Of a stretch of 21,238 nucleotides of DNA, positions 8,520 through 15,889 are shown one piece after another (the stretch's first letter is position 1; each line of letters opens with the position of its first letter). The DNA is from an uncultured Eubacteriales bacterium (GTDB lineage: Bacteria; Bacillota; Clostridia; Oscillospirales; Acutalibacteraceae): contig CAKUXU010000004.1 in the NCBI GenBank assembly GCA_934700635.1, forward strand, positions 1 through 21,238, read 5' to 3'. Both the position numbers and the translations under genes were made by a program. The notes under the pieces were generated by a model, which ran no database searches, was not told the origin of the DNA, and saw only the letters and a list, made by a program, of their open reading frames with translations.

Positions 8520-9023
8520 ATGAATAATATTTTTGAAAAAGTTTTTAAATTAATGGAAATTTCATTTCCAAAAGAAGAATATAGAGAATACGAATCTCAA
8601 AAGAGATTACTAAATAATCCTAGATATGAAATAAATACAAAAATAAATGAAAATGGCGATTTAATTGCTTTCATAGCCTTTTGGAAATTTAAAGATTTCA
8701 ATTTTATAGAACACTTCGCAGTAAATCCAAACACGAGGGGTCAAGGAATAGGAAGCAAAATGATAAACGAATTTATAAAAAATCAAGATAAGCCTATTAT
8801 TTTGGAAGTAGAAATACCTACTGACGAAATTTCTAAAAAAAGAATTCACTTTTACGAAAAAAATGGATTTTTTTTAAATGAATATGAATATTTTCAAAAA
8901 CCACTGAGAAAAAACTCCATGCCCCAGAAATTATATTTAATGAGCTACCCAAAAGTTCTTGAAAACAAAGACTTTGAAAAAGTCAAAGAAATAATTTATC
9001 AAAATGTATACAGTGAAATTTAA
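8520..9023 (+). CDS. GNAT-family N-acetyltransferase
   Basis: 167-residue protein of the GCN5-related acetyltransferase fold, which transfers acetyl from acetyl-CoA to an amine. The acetyl-CoA pyrophosphate loop is clear: FAVNPNTRGQGIGSKMINEF (R/Q-x-x-G-x-G). A late strand-loop, KKRIHFYEKNGFFLN, is the usual motif B region. The substrate cannot be predicted. The start is secure: AGGAGG at 8508-8513, six bases before ATG. A TATAAA at 8496-8501 may be the -10 but the -35 is poor. It is a single-gene unit between secA and gpsA, converging on gpsA with a 4-base stop-codon overlap (9020-9023) and no terminator between them. Confidence 0.88.
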   Translation: MNNIFEKVFKLMEISFPKEEYREYESQKRLLNNPRYEINTKINENGDLIAFIAFWKFKDFNFIEHFAVNPNTRGQGIGSKMINEFIKNQDKPIILEVEIPTDEISKKRIHFYEKNGFFLNEYEYFQKPLRKNSMPQKLYLMSYPKVLENKDFEKVKEIIYQNVYSEI

Positions 9024-9988
9024 AATTCGGATTTAAGACTTCTTAAAAAAAGTTTCGAAATACACTCTCTCGGAGACATTTCACCGATTATCGTTTCGTG
9101 TACAGCACGGCAAATTGGAAGTTCAACTCCAGTTTTTTCGCTTAAAATTTGTAAAGCATGAGAAGTTGCTACTCCTTCTGCAAGCTTTTCATACTTTCCC
9201 GATAAAGCAAGTGATTCTCCGAATTTTCTATTGTTGCTGTGAGGAGAAAATAAGGTAGCTTCATAATCTCCAAGATGTGCAAGTCCATATGCAGAAAGTT
9301 CACTCCCACCAAGAGCTCTTATAAGCCTCGAAATTTCTCTTGTACCACGAGACATCAGAGCGCCTTTGAGCGATGTATACCCTATGGCATCTAATATCCC
9401 AGCTGCAATACCCATAACATTTTTAGACGCTGCACCTATTTCACTGCCTATAATATCTTTCCCGTAATAAAATCGGATAAGCTTACTGGAGAATTCTTGT
9501 ATAAGAAAATTTTTCACATCTTCATTTTCAGAGTCTATTACCATGCAATTAGGAATGTTTTTAACAAAGTCTTGAACATGCCCTGGGCCTACCCAAACAG
9601 CAACTTTGGAATTTTCACCTAAACATTCTTTCAAGACAACAGAAAGTCTTTTACCTGTTTTTTCTTCTATTCCTTTCATACACAGCACAAAAATCTTATT
9701 TTCAAGATTTTTTTTAAATGTTTCCTTAAATTTATTTAAAAAACTTCTCAAAGATTGTGCACTAATAGAAATAATTATGACATTAGAAAAATTTATAGCT
9801 TTTTTCTCATCAGATGTTATAATTATTTTTTCATCAAGACGCAAAAAATCATTTTGTCTGTCACTTTTTAATTTAATAACCTTTTCTGAAGAATCCCTAC
9901 CCCAAAGTAAAACTTCTTTCCCTATTTTATTTAAATACCATGCAATAAAACTTCCCCATCTACCGCATCCCATAACAGATACTTTCAC
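9020..9988 (-). CDS. gpsA: Glycerol-3-phosphate dehydrogenase [NAD(P)+], divergent
   Basis: Reduces dihydroxyacetone phosphate to sn-glycerol-3-phosphate, the backbone of phospholipids. The N-terminal NAD(P) fold begins VKVSVMGCGRWGSFIAWYL (GxGxxG). Family landmarks follow: VGPGHVQDF, then IGSEIGAASKNVMGIAAGI with the conserved catalytic lysine, and GLAHLGDYEATLFSPHSNNR before the C-terminal helical domain. Several motifs differ from textbook GpsA (GAWGTA, VGPSHAEE), so this is a divergent clostridial type. I chose GTG at 9988 (322 residues): GAGGT lies 6-7 bases upstream and it gives the usual MKVxVxGxGxWG beginning. ATG at 10006 has no ribosome site and adds six unmatched residues. A TATAAT lies upstream near 10040 with a poor -35. 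It ends over the acetyltransferase stop. Confidence 0.9.
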   Translation of the reverse strand: MKVSVMGCGRWGSFIAWYLNKIGKEVLLWGRDSSEKVIKLKSDRQNDFLRLDEKIIITSDEKKAINFSNVIIISISAQSLRSFLNKFKETFKKNLENKIFVLCMKGIEEKTGKRLSVVLKECLGENSKVAVWVGPGHVQDFVKNIPNCMVIDSENEDVKNFLIQEFSSKLIRFYYGKDIIGSEIGAASKNVMGIAAGILDAIGYTSLKGALMSRGTREISRLIRALGGSELSAYGLAHLGDYEATLFSPHSNNRKFGESLALSGKYEKLAEGVATSHALQILSEKTGVELPICRAVHETIIGEMSPRECISKLFLRSLKSEF

Positions 9989-10321
9989 AGAACTACCTCG
10001 ATTCATATGTTTTATGTTTTTTTAAAATGTATTATAATATAAAATTCAAAATATTCTACGCGATATTATATATAATTGCATTAAAATCGTCAATAAAAGT
10101 ACTTTTAAATGTTATTAAATCGAAAAATACAGATATAAAGAATATATTTTAATAATAAAAATAATACAAATTATATAACATGATGATAAATTTGGAAATT
10201 AAATCATTTTCTTGAAAAAATATAAACTTTGTGGTACACTAAGATAGGTATGATGTCATAAATATAAGTACATACAATAAAAGAATATAAAACTTTACTA
10301 TAAATTACGGAGGAATCATTA
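9989..10321. other. AT-rich intergenic region gpsA/ftsZ
   Basis: Divergent intergenic region, extremely AT-rich. It holds a plausible gpsA -10 (TATAAT on minus, near 10040), a 14-base perfect palindrome TAAAAGTACTTTTA at 10094-10107, and the ftsZ promoter at 10212-10240. No credible gene or structured RNA was seen. Confidence 0.7.
10212..10240 (+). promoter_or_regulatory. Sigma-A promoter of ftsZ
   Basis: TTGAAA (10212-10217), 17-base spacer, TACACT (10235-10240). This predicts a leader of about 75 nt before ATG 10322, with GGAGG at 10309-10313. Confidence 0.65.
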
Positions 10322-11458
10322 ATGGAATTAGAATTCGATAATATGGAAGAAGAAATAGTACAAATAAAAGTAATTGGTGTTGGTGGAGGCGGCGGAAACG
10401 CAGTTAACCGAATGATTGACTCCGGAGTAAAATGCGTTGAATTCATATGCATAAACACAGACAGACAAGCTCTTATGCGCTCGAAAGCAACTCATAAGAT
10501 TCAAATAGGAGAAAAAATAACCAGAGGAAAAGGTGCAGGATCTAAACCGGAAATAGGTCAACGTGCAGCAGAAGAAAGCCGTGATGAAATAGTTGCAGCT
10601 TTAAAAGGTGCCGACATGGTATTTATTACAGCAGGTATGGGCGGTGGAACTGGAACGGGAGCTGCTCCGGTTGTTGCTCAAGTTGCAAGAGAAATGGGAA
10701 TTTTAACAATAGGTATCGTAACCAAACCTTTCTCATTTGAGGGCCAAAAGCGTATGGCTCAAGCAGAACAAGGAATTTCAGAACTTCGTGAACAAGTAGA
10801 TTCATTAGTAGTCATACCGAATGAACGTTTAAAACTTGCAAGTCAGCAAAGAATAACTCTTATGAATGCATTTATAGTAGCTGACGATGTTTTAAGACAA
10901 GGTGTTCAAAGTATATCTGACCTTATTGTTCTTCCGGGTCTTGTTAATCTTGATTTTGCTGATGTAACTGCAACAATGAAAGATGCAGGATATGCTCATA
11001 TGGGTGTTGGCCGTGCACAAGGAAAAGACAAAGCAGAAACAGCTGCAAATATGGCAATTTCAAGCCCACTTTTAGAAACAGCAATTAATGGAGCAAAAGG
11101 TGTAATTATAAACGTTACCGCTTCGCCTGATATAGGTCTTGATGAAATAGAAATTGCTTCTTCTCTTATTGCTCAACAAGCAGATGAAAATGCAAATATT
11201 ATCTGGGGTGCAGCATTTGATGAATCAATGGATGATGAAATAAGCGTAACAGTTATTGCAACGGGATTTGAAACTAGAGGATCATATTTCCCGGTTTCTC
11301 ATTCATCTTCTAGCATTAAATCCGCTCCTGTTAAAACAGAAAAGCCTCAACCTCAAATAAATTACCCTTCTGACGATATGTCTCAAACAAAGGAATTTAA
11401 TCAAGATTTAGGCAGAGATAATTTCTACGATATAATGTCTCTATTCAAAGGAAAATAA
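10322..11458 (+). CDS. ftsZ: Cell division GTPase FtsZ
   Basis: Tubulin homologue that polymerises into the Z-ring at midcell. The GTPase domain is canonical: [18 protein letters not shown] near the N-terminus, tubulin signature GGGTGTG at residues 107-113, and the T7 synergy loop NLDFAD at 209-214 that completes the active site of the neighbouring subunit. The second domain and a linker from about residue 318 follow. The C-terminal conserved peptide, usually like DIPTFLRRR, is here [12 protein letters not shown], so the part that binds FtsA/SepF/ZipA-type partners is divergent. 378 residues is typical. It stands alone with its own promoter and terminator, away from ftsA and the dcw cluster, which is not unusual in clostridia. 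Confidence 0.98.
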   Translation: MELEFDNMEEEIVQIKVIGVGGGGGNAVNRMIDSGVKCVEFICINTDRQALMRSKATHKIQIGEKITRGKGAGSKPEIGQRAAEESRDEIVAALKGADMVFITAGMGGGTGTGAAPVVAQVAREMGILTIGIVTKPFSFEGQKRMAQAEQGISELREQVDSLVVIPNERLKLASQQRITLMNAFIVADDVLRQGVQSISDLIVLPGLVNLDFADVTATMKDAGYAHMGVGRAQGKDKAETAANMAISSPLLETAINGAKGVIINVTASPDIGLDEIEIASSLIAQQADENANIIWGAAFDESMDDEISVTVIATGFETRGSYFPVSHSSSSIKSAPVKTEKPQPQINYPSDDMSQTKEFNQDLGRDNFYDIMSLFKGK

Positions 11459-11468
11459 AAATAATTTT

Positions 11469-11506
11469 ACAGCAACCTATTCATTGAAACGGTTGCTGTA
11501 TTTTTA
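11469..11506 (+). terminator. Terminator after ftsZ
   Basis: ACAGCAACC, 13-base loop, GGTTGCTGT (perfect 9-bp stem) followed by ATTTTTAT. On the minus strand the hairpin is followed by a T-rich, interrupted tract, so it may also serve the converging orphan gene that ends at 11516. Confidence 0.88.
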
Positions 11507-11515
11507 TACGCAAAT

Positions 11516-12874
11516 TCACTTAATAATGTTCGCTACTTGACTTATTATTCCTAAAACAATACCCATAATTTTAAATGCAAGTCTTAATTTTGCTAATGTA
11601 GAATGTTTCTTCGCTACTTCACGCTCAAACTGTTTAATACATTTATCATAAATTTCTATATCACCTGAAATATTATTCATCTTATTATTAAATTCCACTA
11701 ATTTTGCTTCTGCTTGGTTCACATCACTAATACGATTATTACTAATATTACGAATTTCTCTATCCAGGTCGTTTAATTGCTCGTCACTGTTAGGTTCTTT
11801 TTTTAGTTCATTAAGTACATCATTGACTTCATCAACATCATCAAATGCTCCTTCTAATTTAGTCCAATCGAAATTAAAACCTAATCCACTTACAATGGAT
11901 TTAATCGCATGTAAGACATATTTCATAAAGTATACGCAAAGATTTCTGGCCGATGTAATGTTATCTCTACGATTGTTGCTATCTTTATAATTTCCATATA
12001 CTACTGCATCATAAATGTCTTTAATCATATTATATTGTTGGTCAATAGATCCAACTACTGTTTCATATCCTTTTGGTTTTTTAGCTTTTAAAAACTTATT
12101 ATATACTTCTGATTCAGAAGCACGCTCATCTACCCATTTGTACATTTTTTTAATTTTCGATAAATTTTCTAAGCTTGTCTTTACACTGGCCTTTAAATTC
12201 CTAATGCTTAATCTAGCACTTTTTTCTTTGTTGAATGCTAAAGTAGCATTAGCTGTCGAAACTAAGTAGCCAACTGTTCTATCAAAAATATTACCATCGT
12301 TACCCTTTCCGAGTTTTTTGTTTACATTCTGTTTGAAACAGTTCATATAATCAGTATAAATACTTTCTTTTCTTAAAGCATCATTAAATGTGTTTTCGCA
12401 AGTTTTTATTTTATTAAGAAAATTTTTTACTAAATATTCTGAATCCGTAAAACTATTGTAAACACATTTTTTGCTAATGCTCCACTCGCTATGGTCTTTG
12501 TCTTTTTCACCGACTATTTTATTAACTTTTTCTGACATTTTTTCAATAGCGGATGAATTTTTAAACTTAGCATCTTTAAAGAAAGACTCTAAAATTTTGA
12601 ATTCTTTAATTGATGCAATTAATTTATTTATTTTATCACTTTTAGATTTTTCATATTTATTTTTTGTAATATTTTTAATTCTAGAAGCCATTCTATGTGC
12701 TGTATTTAGGTCTTTACTTGTATCACATATTTTCTTGTAAAGTACCTTCATATACTTCTCTGCATCTGAAGGAACAACAGCTTCAAAACCGTCTACTGCT
12801 TTTCTAGTTTTTTGAATTATGTTTTTGAAATCATTAATTGTAAAAGATTTACCAACTGTAATATTGCTATTCAT
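11516..12874 (-). CDS. Orphan lysine-rich helical protein with C-terminal membrane segment
   Basis: I do not recognise this 452-residue protein. It is very rich in Lys, Asn, Asp, Ser and Ile, and appears almost wholly alpha-helical with several heptad-like stretches (ASIKEFKILESFFKDAKF; EKMSEKVNKIVGEKDKD; ISDVNQAEAKLVEFNNKM). There is no N-terminal signal peptide. The last 23 residues begin LRLAFKIMGIVLGIISQ after a basic patch (EVAKKHSTLAKLR), which looks like a tail anchor or membrane-active helix. No catalytic motif, Cys cluster or internal repeat was found. The start is ATG 12874 with AAGGAAGGTG seven bases upstream; a TTG at 12949 would translate through the promoter and AT tract and is rejected. 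It is monocistronic and lies between ftsZ and the folate operon. It could be a surface, toxin-like or host-directed protein; no function is assigned. Confidence 0.8.
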   Translation of the reverse strand: MNSNITVGKSFTINDFKNIIQKTRKAVDGFEAVVPSDAEKYMKVLYKKICDTSKDLNTAHRMASRIKNITKNKYEKSKSDKINKLIASIKEFKILESFFKDAKFKNSSAIEKMSEKVNKIVGEKDKDHSEWSISKKCVYNSFTDSEYLVKNFLNKIKTCENTFNDALRKESIYTDYMNCFKQNVNKKLGKGNDGNIFDRTVGYLVSTANATLAFNKEKSARLSIRNLKASVKTSLENLSKIKKMYKWVDERASESEVYNKFLKAKKPKGYETVVGSIDQQYNMIKDIYDAVVYGNYKDSNNRRDNITSARNLCVYFMKYVLHAIKSIVSGLGFNFDWTKLEGAFDDVDEVNDVLNELKKEPNSDEQLNDLDREIRNISNNRISDVNQAEAKLVEFNNKMNNISGDIEIYDKCIKQFEREVAKKHSTLAKLRLAFKIMGIVLGIISQVANIIK

Positions 12875-12905
12875 AAAAAACACCTTCCTTAAATTTAAAC
12901 TAAAC

Positions 12906-12939
12906 ATATATATCGCGGATATATATATATATATATATA
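12906..12939 (-). repeat. (AT)n tract and 5'-end hairpin in orphan-gene promoter
   Basis: Bases 12919-12939 are an unbroken AT dinucleotide tract that includes the predicted -10. Bases 12906-12926 form a perfect inverted repeat, ATATATATC / GATATATAT with a 3-base GC loop. The predicted transcription start is near 12925, so the RNA would begin with this stem. Tract length could vary by slippage. Confidence 0.75.
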
Positions 12940-12960
12940 GCTTGTACAAAATAATGTCAA
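12932..12960 (-). promoter_or_regulatory. Sigma-A promoter of the orphan gene
   Basis: Minus strand TTGACA (12960-12955, perfect), 17-base spacer, TATATA (12937-12932). It is the closest to consensus in the window. Leader about 50 nt. Confidence 0.72.
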
Positions 12961-12984
12961 GTGTTTTTTATTTTTTTACATAAT

Positions 12985-13461
12985 TTATACTTTTTTAATT
13001 CCCGAATTGTCACAAACTTCCAGCCATTTTAAAAAGTTAAAATTTTCAAAATATCCACTCGGAAAAATTTCCAGCATAGGAATAAGAACAAAAGCTCTTT
13101 CAAAAGTTCTGGGATGCGGTAAAATTAAATTCTCGGATTCTATTTTTTCATTTCCATAAAATATTAAGTCTATATCTATAGTACGAGGAGAAAATTTATA
13201 AGGTCTTTTTCTCCCTAATGATGATTCTATTCCCAAACAAACTCCTAAAAGAGTAAATGGATTTAAATCAGTTAAAATTTCCACACAGCAATTTATATAA
13301 TTACTTTGAAAATCTTTAACTCCATAAGGCTTAGTTTCATAATAAGAAGATATTTTTTGAACACTTACTTTAGTTGTATTCTTAATAATTTTTATTGCTT
13401 CATCTATATATTTTTTTCGATCTCCAATATTGCTTCCCAGTGAAAGGACCGCTCTTACCAT
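12985..13461 (-). CDS. folK: HPPK, 6-hydroxymethyl-dihydropterin pyrophosphokinase
   Basis: Transfers pyrophosphate from ATP to 6-hydroxymethyl-7,8-dihydropterin, activating it for FolP. The 158 residues are complete: VLSLGSNIGDRKKYIDEAI at the start, SSYYETKPYGVKDFQSNYIN (pterin loop), and FSPRTIDIDLIFYG with Mg2+ ligands Asp96 and Asp98, then LILPHPRTFERAFVLIPML. Last gene of folE-folP-folB-folK; its ATG directly follows the folB stop codon with no spacer, so translation is probably coupled. No clear terminator follows; the orphan gene's promoter lies 25 bases downstream in the same direction. Confidence 0.97.
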   Translation of the reverse strand: MVRAVLSLGSNIGDRKKYIDEAIKIIKNTTKVSVQKISSYYETKPYGVKDFQSNYINCCVEILTDLNPFTLLGVCLGIESSLGRKRPYKFSPRTIDIDLIFYGNEKIESENLILPHPRTFERAFVLIPMLEIFPSGYFENFNFLKWLEVCDNSGIKKV

Positions 13462-13821
13462 TTAAATTTCAATCCTTTCTTTTTTCATTCTTACAGCAAC
13501 ATAATCAAATTCTTCTTTTATAGGTGCATTCGGCTTTTTGACGACTATATCAACCGTTTTTATTTCTTTAAAGCATAAAAAAAGACAGCTTATAATTTCA
13601 CAAGCAAGCTTTTCTATTAAGTTAAATTTATTTTTAACTGTTACCTCTTTTACCTTTTTCATAATATCCGAATAGCTCACAACTTTTTCTATATCGTCGG
13701 TATAAATACTTGGTACATCTACTATTAAGTCAAAAAAAAAGCATTGTCCCTGCTCTTTTTCGAAATCATGTACTCCATGATATGCATAAACTTTAAAATT
13801 TTTAATTATAATTTGATTCAT
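13462..13821 (-). CDS. folB: Dihydroneopterin aldolase
   Basis: Cleaves 7,8-dihydroneopterin to 6-hydroxymethyl-dihydropterin and glycolaldehyde. The 119-residue protein has the family's N-terminus IIIKNFKVYAYHGVHDFEKE with the YHGV motif and following acidic residues, the central SYSDIMKKVKEVTV and LIEKLACEII, and the late VVKKPNAPI carrying the conserved lysine. The ribosome site AAGGAG precedes ATG. It starts 9 bases after folP and abuts folK, so it is in the middle of the folate operon. Adjacent positions of FolB and FolK match their consecutive steps. Confidence 0.96.
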   Translation of the reverse strand: MNQIIIKNFKVYAYHGVHDFEKEQGQCFFFDLIVDVPSIYTDDIEKVVSYSDIMKKVKEVTVKNKFNLIEKLACEIISCLFLCFKEIKTVDIVVKKPNAPIKEEFDYVAVRMKKERIEI

Positions 13822-13830
13822 AAAAACTCC

Positions 13831-14622
13831 TTAAAATTTAATAACATCGTCCACTGCTTTAGCGGTTACAACAGCTTCTTTTACATCATGAACACGAATA
13901 ATATTTGCTCCTCTTGCAATAGCTATAGCATTTAATGCTATTGTTCCAGGAAGTTTAGAATAATTGTCTTTACTTTCACAGTACTGCGAAACTACTCTTT
14001 TTCTTGAAAGTCCAACTAAAATAGGAATATTTTTTATTCTAAATTTTTCTATATTATTAATTATGAATAAATCTTGTTCTCGAGTTTCAGTAAATCCCAC
14101 TCCAGGATCAAAACAAATTCTTTTTTCATCTATATTATATTTTTTTGCTATTTCAAGCTTACTTTCAAAAAAATTTTTTATTTTCATATTACTTCCATTT
14201 CTCATGATTACTACACCGCAATCACTTTTTGAAGCAATTTCAAACATTTTTTTGTTTTCAAATCCATAAACATCATTTATTATGCTTGCACCAAATTCAA
14301 GAGATTTTTCTGCCACTTCAGGATAAAAAGTATCTATTGAAATTGGTATGTCGAGCTTGTCTTTTATTTTTTGAAGTACAGGAAAAAGCCTTTTCCATTC
14401 TTCATCAGGTGAAATTTTTGTAAATCCAGGACGAGTAGATTGAGCACCAATATCTAAAATATCAGCCCCAAGCTCTTGAATTTCGAAAGCTCTTTTTACT
14501 GCTTTTTCACACTTGTTATAAAGTCCTCCATCAGAAAAAGAATCGGGAGTTACATTAAGTATTCCCATAACTAAAGTTTTATTAAGTTTTAAACTATATC
14601 TACCTGCATTAAAAATATTCAT
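13831..14622 (-). CDS. folP: Dihydropteroate synthase
   Basis: Joins 6-hydroxymethyl-dihydropterin pyrophosphate with p-aminobenzoate to give dihydropteroate; target of sulfonamides in general. The 263-residue TIM-barrel shows VMGILNVTPDSFSDGG (residues 18-33), ADILDIGAQSTRPG (53-66), PISIDTFYPEVAEKSLEFGA, INDVYGF, CFDPGVGF, ILVGLSRKR and the final IRVHDVKE. All signature segments are present and length is normal. It starts 15 bases after folE with AAAGGAAG as ribosome site. The genes for p-aminobenzoate supply, FolC and dihydrofolate reductase are not in this window. Confidence 0.97.
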   Translation of the reverse strand: MNIFNAGRYSLKLNKTLVMGILNVTPDSFSDGGLYNKCEKAVKRAFEIQELGADILDIGAQSTRPGFTKISPDEEWKRLFPVLQKIKDKLDIPISIDTFYPEVAEKSLEFGASIINDVYGFENKKMFEIASKSDCGVVIMRNGSNMKIKNFFESKLEIAKKYNIDEKRICFDPGVGFTETREQDLFIINNIEKFRIKNIPILVGLSRKRVVSQYCESKDNYSKLPGTIALNAIAIARGANIIRVHDVKEAVVTAKAVDDVIKF

Positions 14623-14637
14623 AATTTACTTCCTTTG

Positions 14638-15153
14638 CTAATTTACTAATATTCCTCTAATTGTAGATGTTTTTGTAATTGCTCCAGGAGATTTTACTCC
14701 CCGTATAGTCATACAAAGATGTTCTGCCTCAAGAGTTACCTCTACACCCTTTATAGGAAATTTTGAAAATAAAAAATCAGCTACTTTATTTGTAATCCTT
14801 TCTTGAATTTGAAGACCTTTAGAAAAATAATTAACAATCCTTGCGAGCTTAGAAATACCAATTAAGTTTCCTTCGGAAGGCAAATATTTTATATGAGCAA
14901 CTCCTCGAAAAGGAAGCATATGATGCTCGCAAAGAGAACAAAACCTTATATCTTTTACTTCTATCAGTCCTTGATTTTCAAAGTCTTCTTTAAATACTTT
15001 TATTAAATCTTCACTTTTTTCTTCATTTTTAAAAAATTCTTCAAGCATTTCGGAAACCCTTCTTGGAGTTTCCACTAGACCTTCTCTTTCTGCGTCTTCT
15101 CCCAGTTCAATTATTATATCTTTTATTAATTTTTCAATTCTTTTTTTATCCAT
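14638..15153 (-). CDS. folE: GTP cyclohydrolase I
   Basis: Converts GTP to 7,8-dihydroneopterin triphosphate, the first step of folate synthesis. The 171-residue protein is slightly short at the N-terminus compared with E. coli but has the full catalytic core: EGLVETPRRVSEML, FCSLCEHHMLPFRGVAHIKY with zinc ligands Cys75 and His78, GISKLARIVNYFSKGLQIQE, and EHLCMTIRGVKSPGA with zinc ligand Cys147. First gene of the folE-folP-folB-folK operon, with a good promoter about 75 bases upstream. The ribosome site (AGGGA, about 11 bases from ATG) is only fair. Confidence 0.97.
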   Translation of the reverse strand: MDKKRIEKLIKDIIIELGEDAEREGLVETPRRVSEMLEEFFKNEEKSEDLIKVFKEDFENQGLIEVKDIRFCSLCEHHMLPFRGVAHIKYLPSEGNLIGISKLARIVNYFSKGLQIQERITNKVADFLFSKFPIKGVEVTLEAEHLCMTIRGVKSPGAITKTSTIRGILVN

Positions 15154-15227
15154 TCTTTATCATTCCCTAAAAACTTTTAAACTTAAAATATTTCAAAATA
15201 TGTTATAAACATTTCATTTCAATAGAT

Positions 15228-15255
15228 ATTTTAACATATTGAAACCACTAGTCAA
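15228..15255 (-). promoter_or_regulatory. Sigma-A promoter of the folate operon
   Basis: Minus strand TTGACT (15255-15250), 16-base spacer, TAAAAT (15233-15228) preceded by TGT, an extended -10. It lies between the upstream membrane-protein gene and folE. Confidence 0.7.
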
Positions 15256-15281
15256 GCGTGCCATTTCGTTAGAAAATCAAA

Positions 15282-15785
15282 TTATACGAATTTATCTTTA
15301 TTTTTATTGAATTTAATTCTATTTACGATCATTGCAACAAATACCCCGATTAAAGTGTCACAAACGCGCTGGACAACATAAGTAAGTGTGCTTCCGGCAC
15401 TGCTTTCAGATCTAGACAAAATTACTATTACAACAACGCAACCTATAGAAACCGCTGATTTTCTGTTTATAAAATTACAAATATAAACAACCATCAAAAT
15501 TCCAAGTGGTAAAGCTAAAATTTTAAACCAATTATAACTCCATGACATACAGCAAAGTTCCAAAGCCATATACCCAACGGTACCTCCTATAATGGTACCT
15601 ATGAATCTATTTGTTCCGGTATCGAGAGTTTGTTTGTATGTTTGCTCCATGCATATAACAGACGCTATACATGCGCAAAATATATCCTCATGTTTTAAAA
15701 ACATGGAGATAAGTGCACAAATTGTAACGGCAATAGCTGTCTTCACGGCTCTCAATCCGATTTTATAATCTTTATTAATTATCAC
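15282..15785 (-). CDS. FUSC / aromatic acid exporter-like membrane protein (short)
   Basis: 167-residue integral membrane protein with about six hydrophobic segments (near residues 12-30, 35-50, 60-80, 86-105, 111-128 and 137-160). The N-terminus KIGLRAVKTAIAVTICALIS and the TGTNRFIGTIIGGTVGYMAL segment (R-x-x-GT-x-x-G) resemble the ArAE_1/FUSC membrane domain; many relatives have an additional C-terminal cytoplasmic domain that is absent here. The substrate is unknown. The only usable start is GTG at 15785, because a stop codon lies three codons upstream. The strong AGGAGG (15822-15817) is 31 bases away, with a hairpin between (see that entry). It follows dpaB by 104 bases and may share its transcript or use an unseen promoter. 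Confidence 0.72.
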   Translation of the reverse strand: MIINKDYKIGLRAVKTAIAVTICALISMFLKHEDIFCACIASVICMEQTYKQTLDTGTNRFIGTIIGGTVGYMALELCCMSWSYNWFKILALPLGILMVVYICNFINRKSAVSIGCVVVIVILSRSESSAGSTLTYVVQRVCDTLIGVFVAMIVNRIKFNKNKDKFV

Positions 15786-15793
15786 AAAAATTT

Positions 15794-15822
15794 AAGGTAT
15801 AAAAATGTACCTTTTTCCTCCT
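15794..15822 (-). promoter_or_regulatory. Distant AGGAGG plus intervening hairpin before GTG start
   Basis: Minus strand AGGAGG (15822-15817), then AAGGTA, 8-base loop, TACCTT (perfect 6-bp stem, 15813-15794), then the GTG at 15785. Linear distance from the ribosome site to the start is 31 bases; folding the hairpin would cut it to about 11. Confidence 0.5.
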
Positions 15823-15824
15823 TT

Positions 15825-15877
15825 TTAAAATCAATAATTTTCTATTAGAGTACAGTATTTCAATATTAAAATCAATA
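15825..15877. repeat. 12-bp direct repeat upstream of the FUSC-like gene
   Basis: TTAAAATCAATA occurs perfectly at 15825-15836 and 15866-15877, a 41-base period (about four helical turns), in the gap between dpaB and the FUSC-like gene. Possible paired binding sites, or chance in AT-rich DNA. Confidence 0.4.
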
Positions 15878-15889
15878 TTTTTTACAGCT

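Noticed and set aside
10328..10561. Minus-strand open frames over the ftsZ start
   Set aside because: Antisense to the highly conserved FtsZ GTPase N-terminus, with no ribosome site or similarity.
12875..12949. Extended N-terminus (TTG at 12949) for the orphan protein
   Set aside because: It would translate the -10 and AT tract as Tyr-Ile repeats and has no ribosome site; ATG 12874 has a good one.
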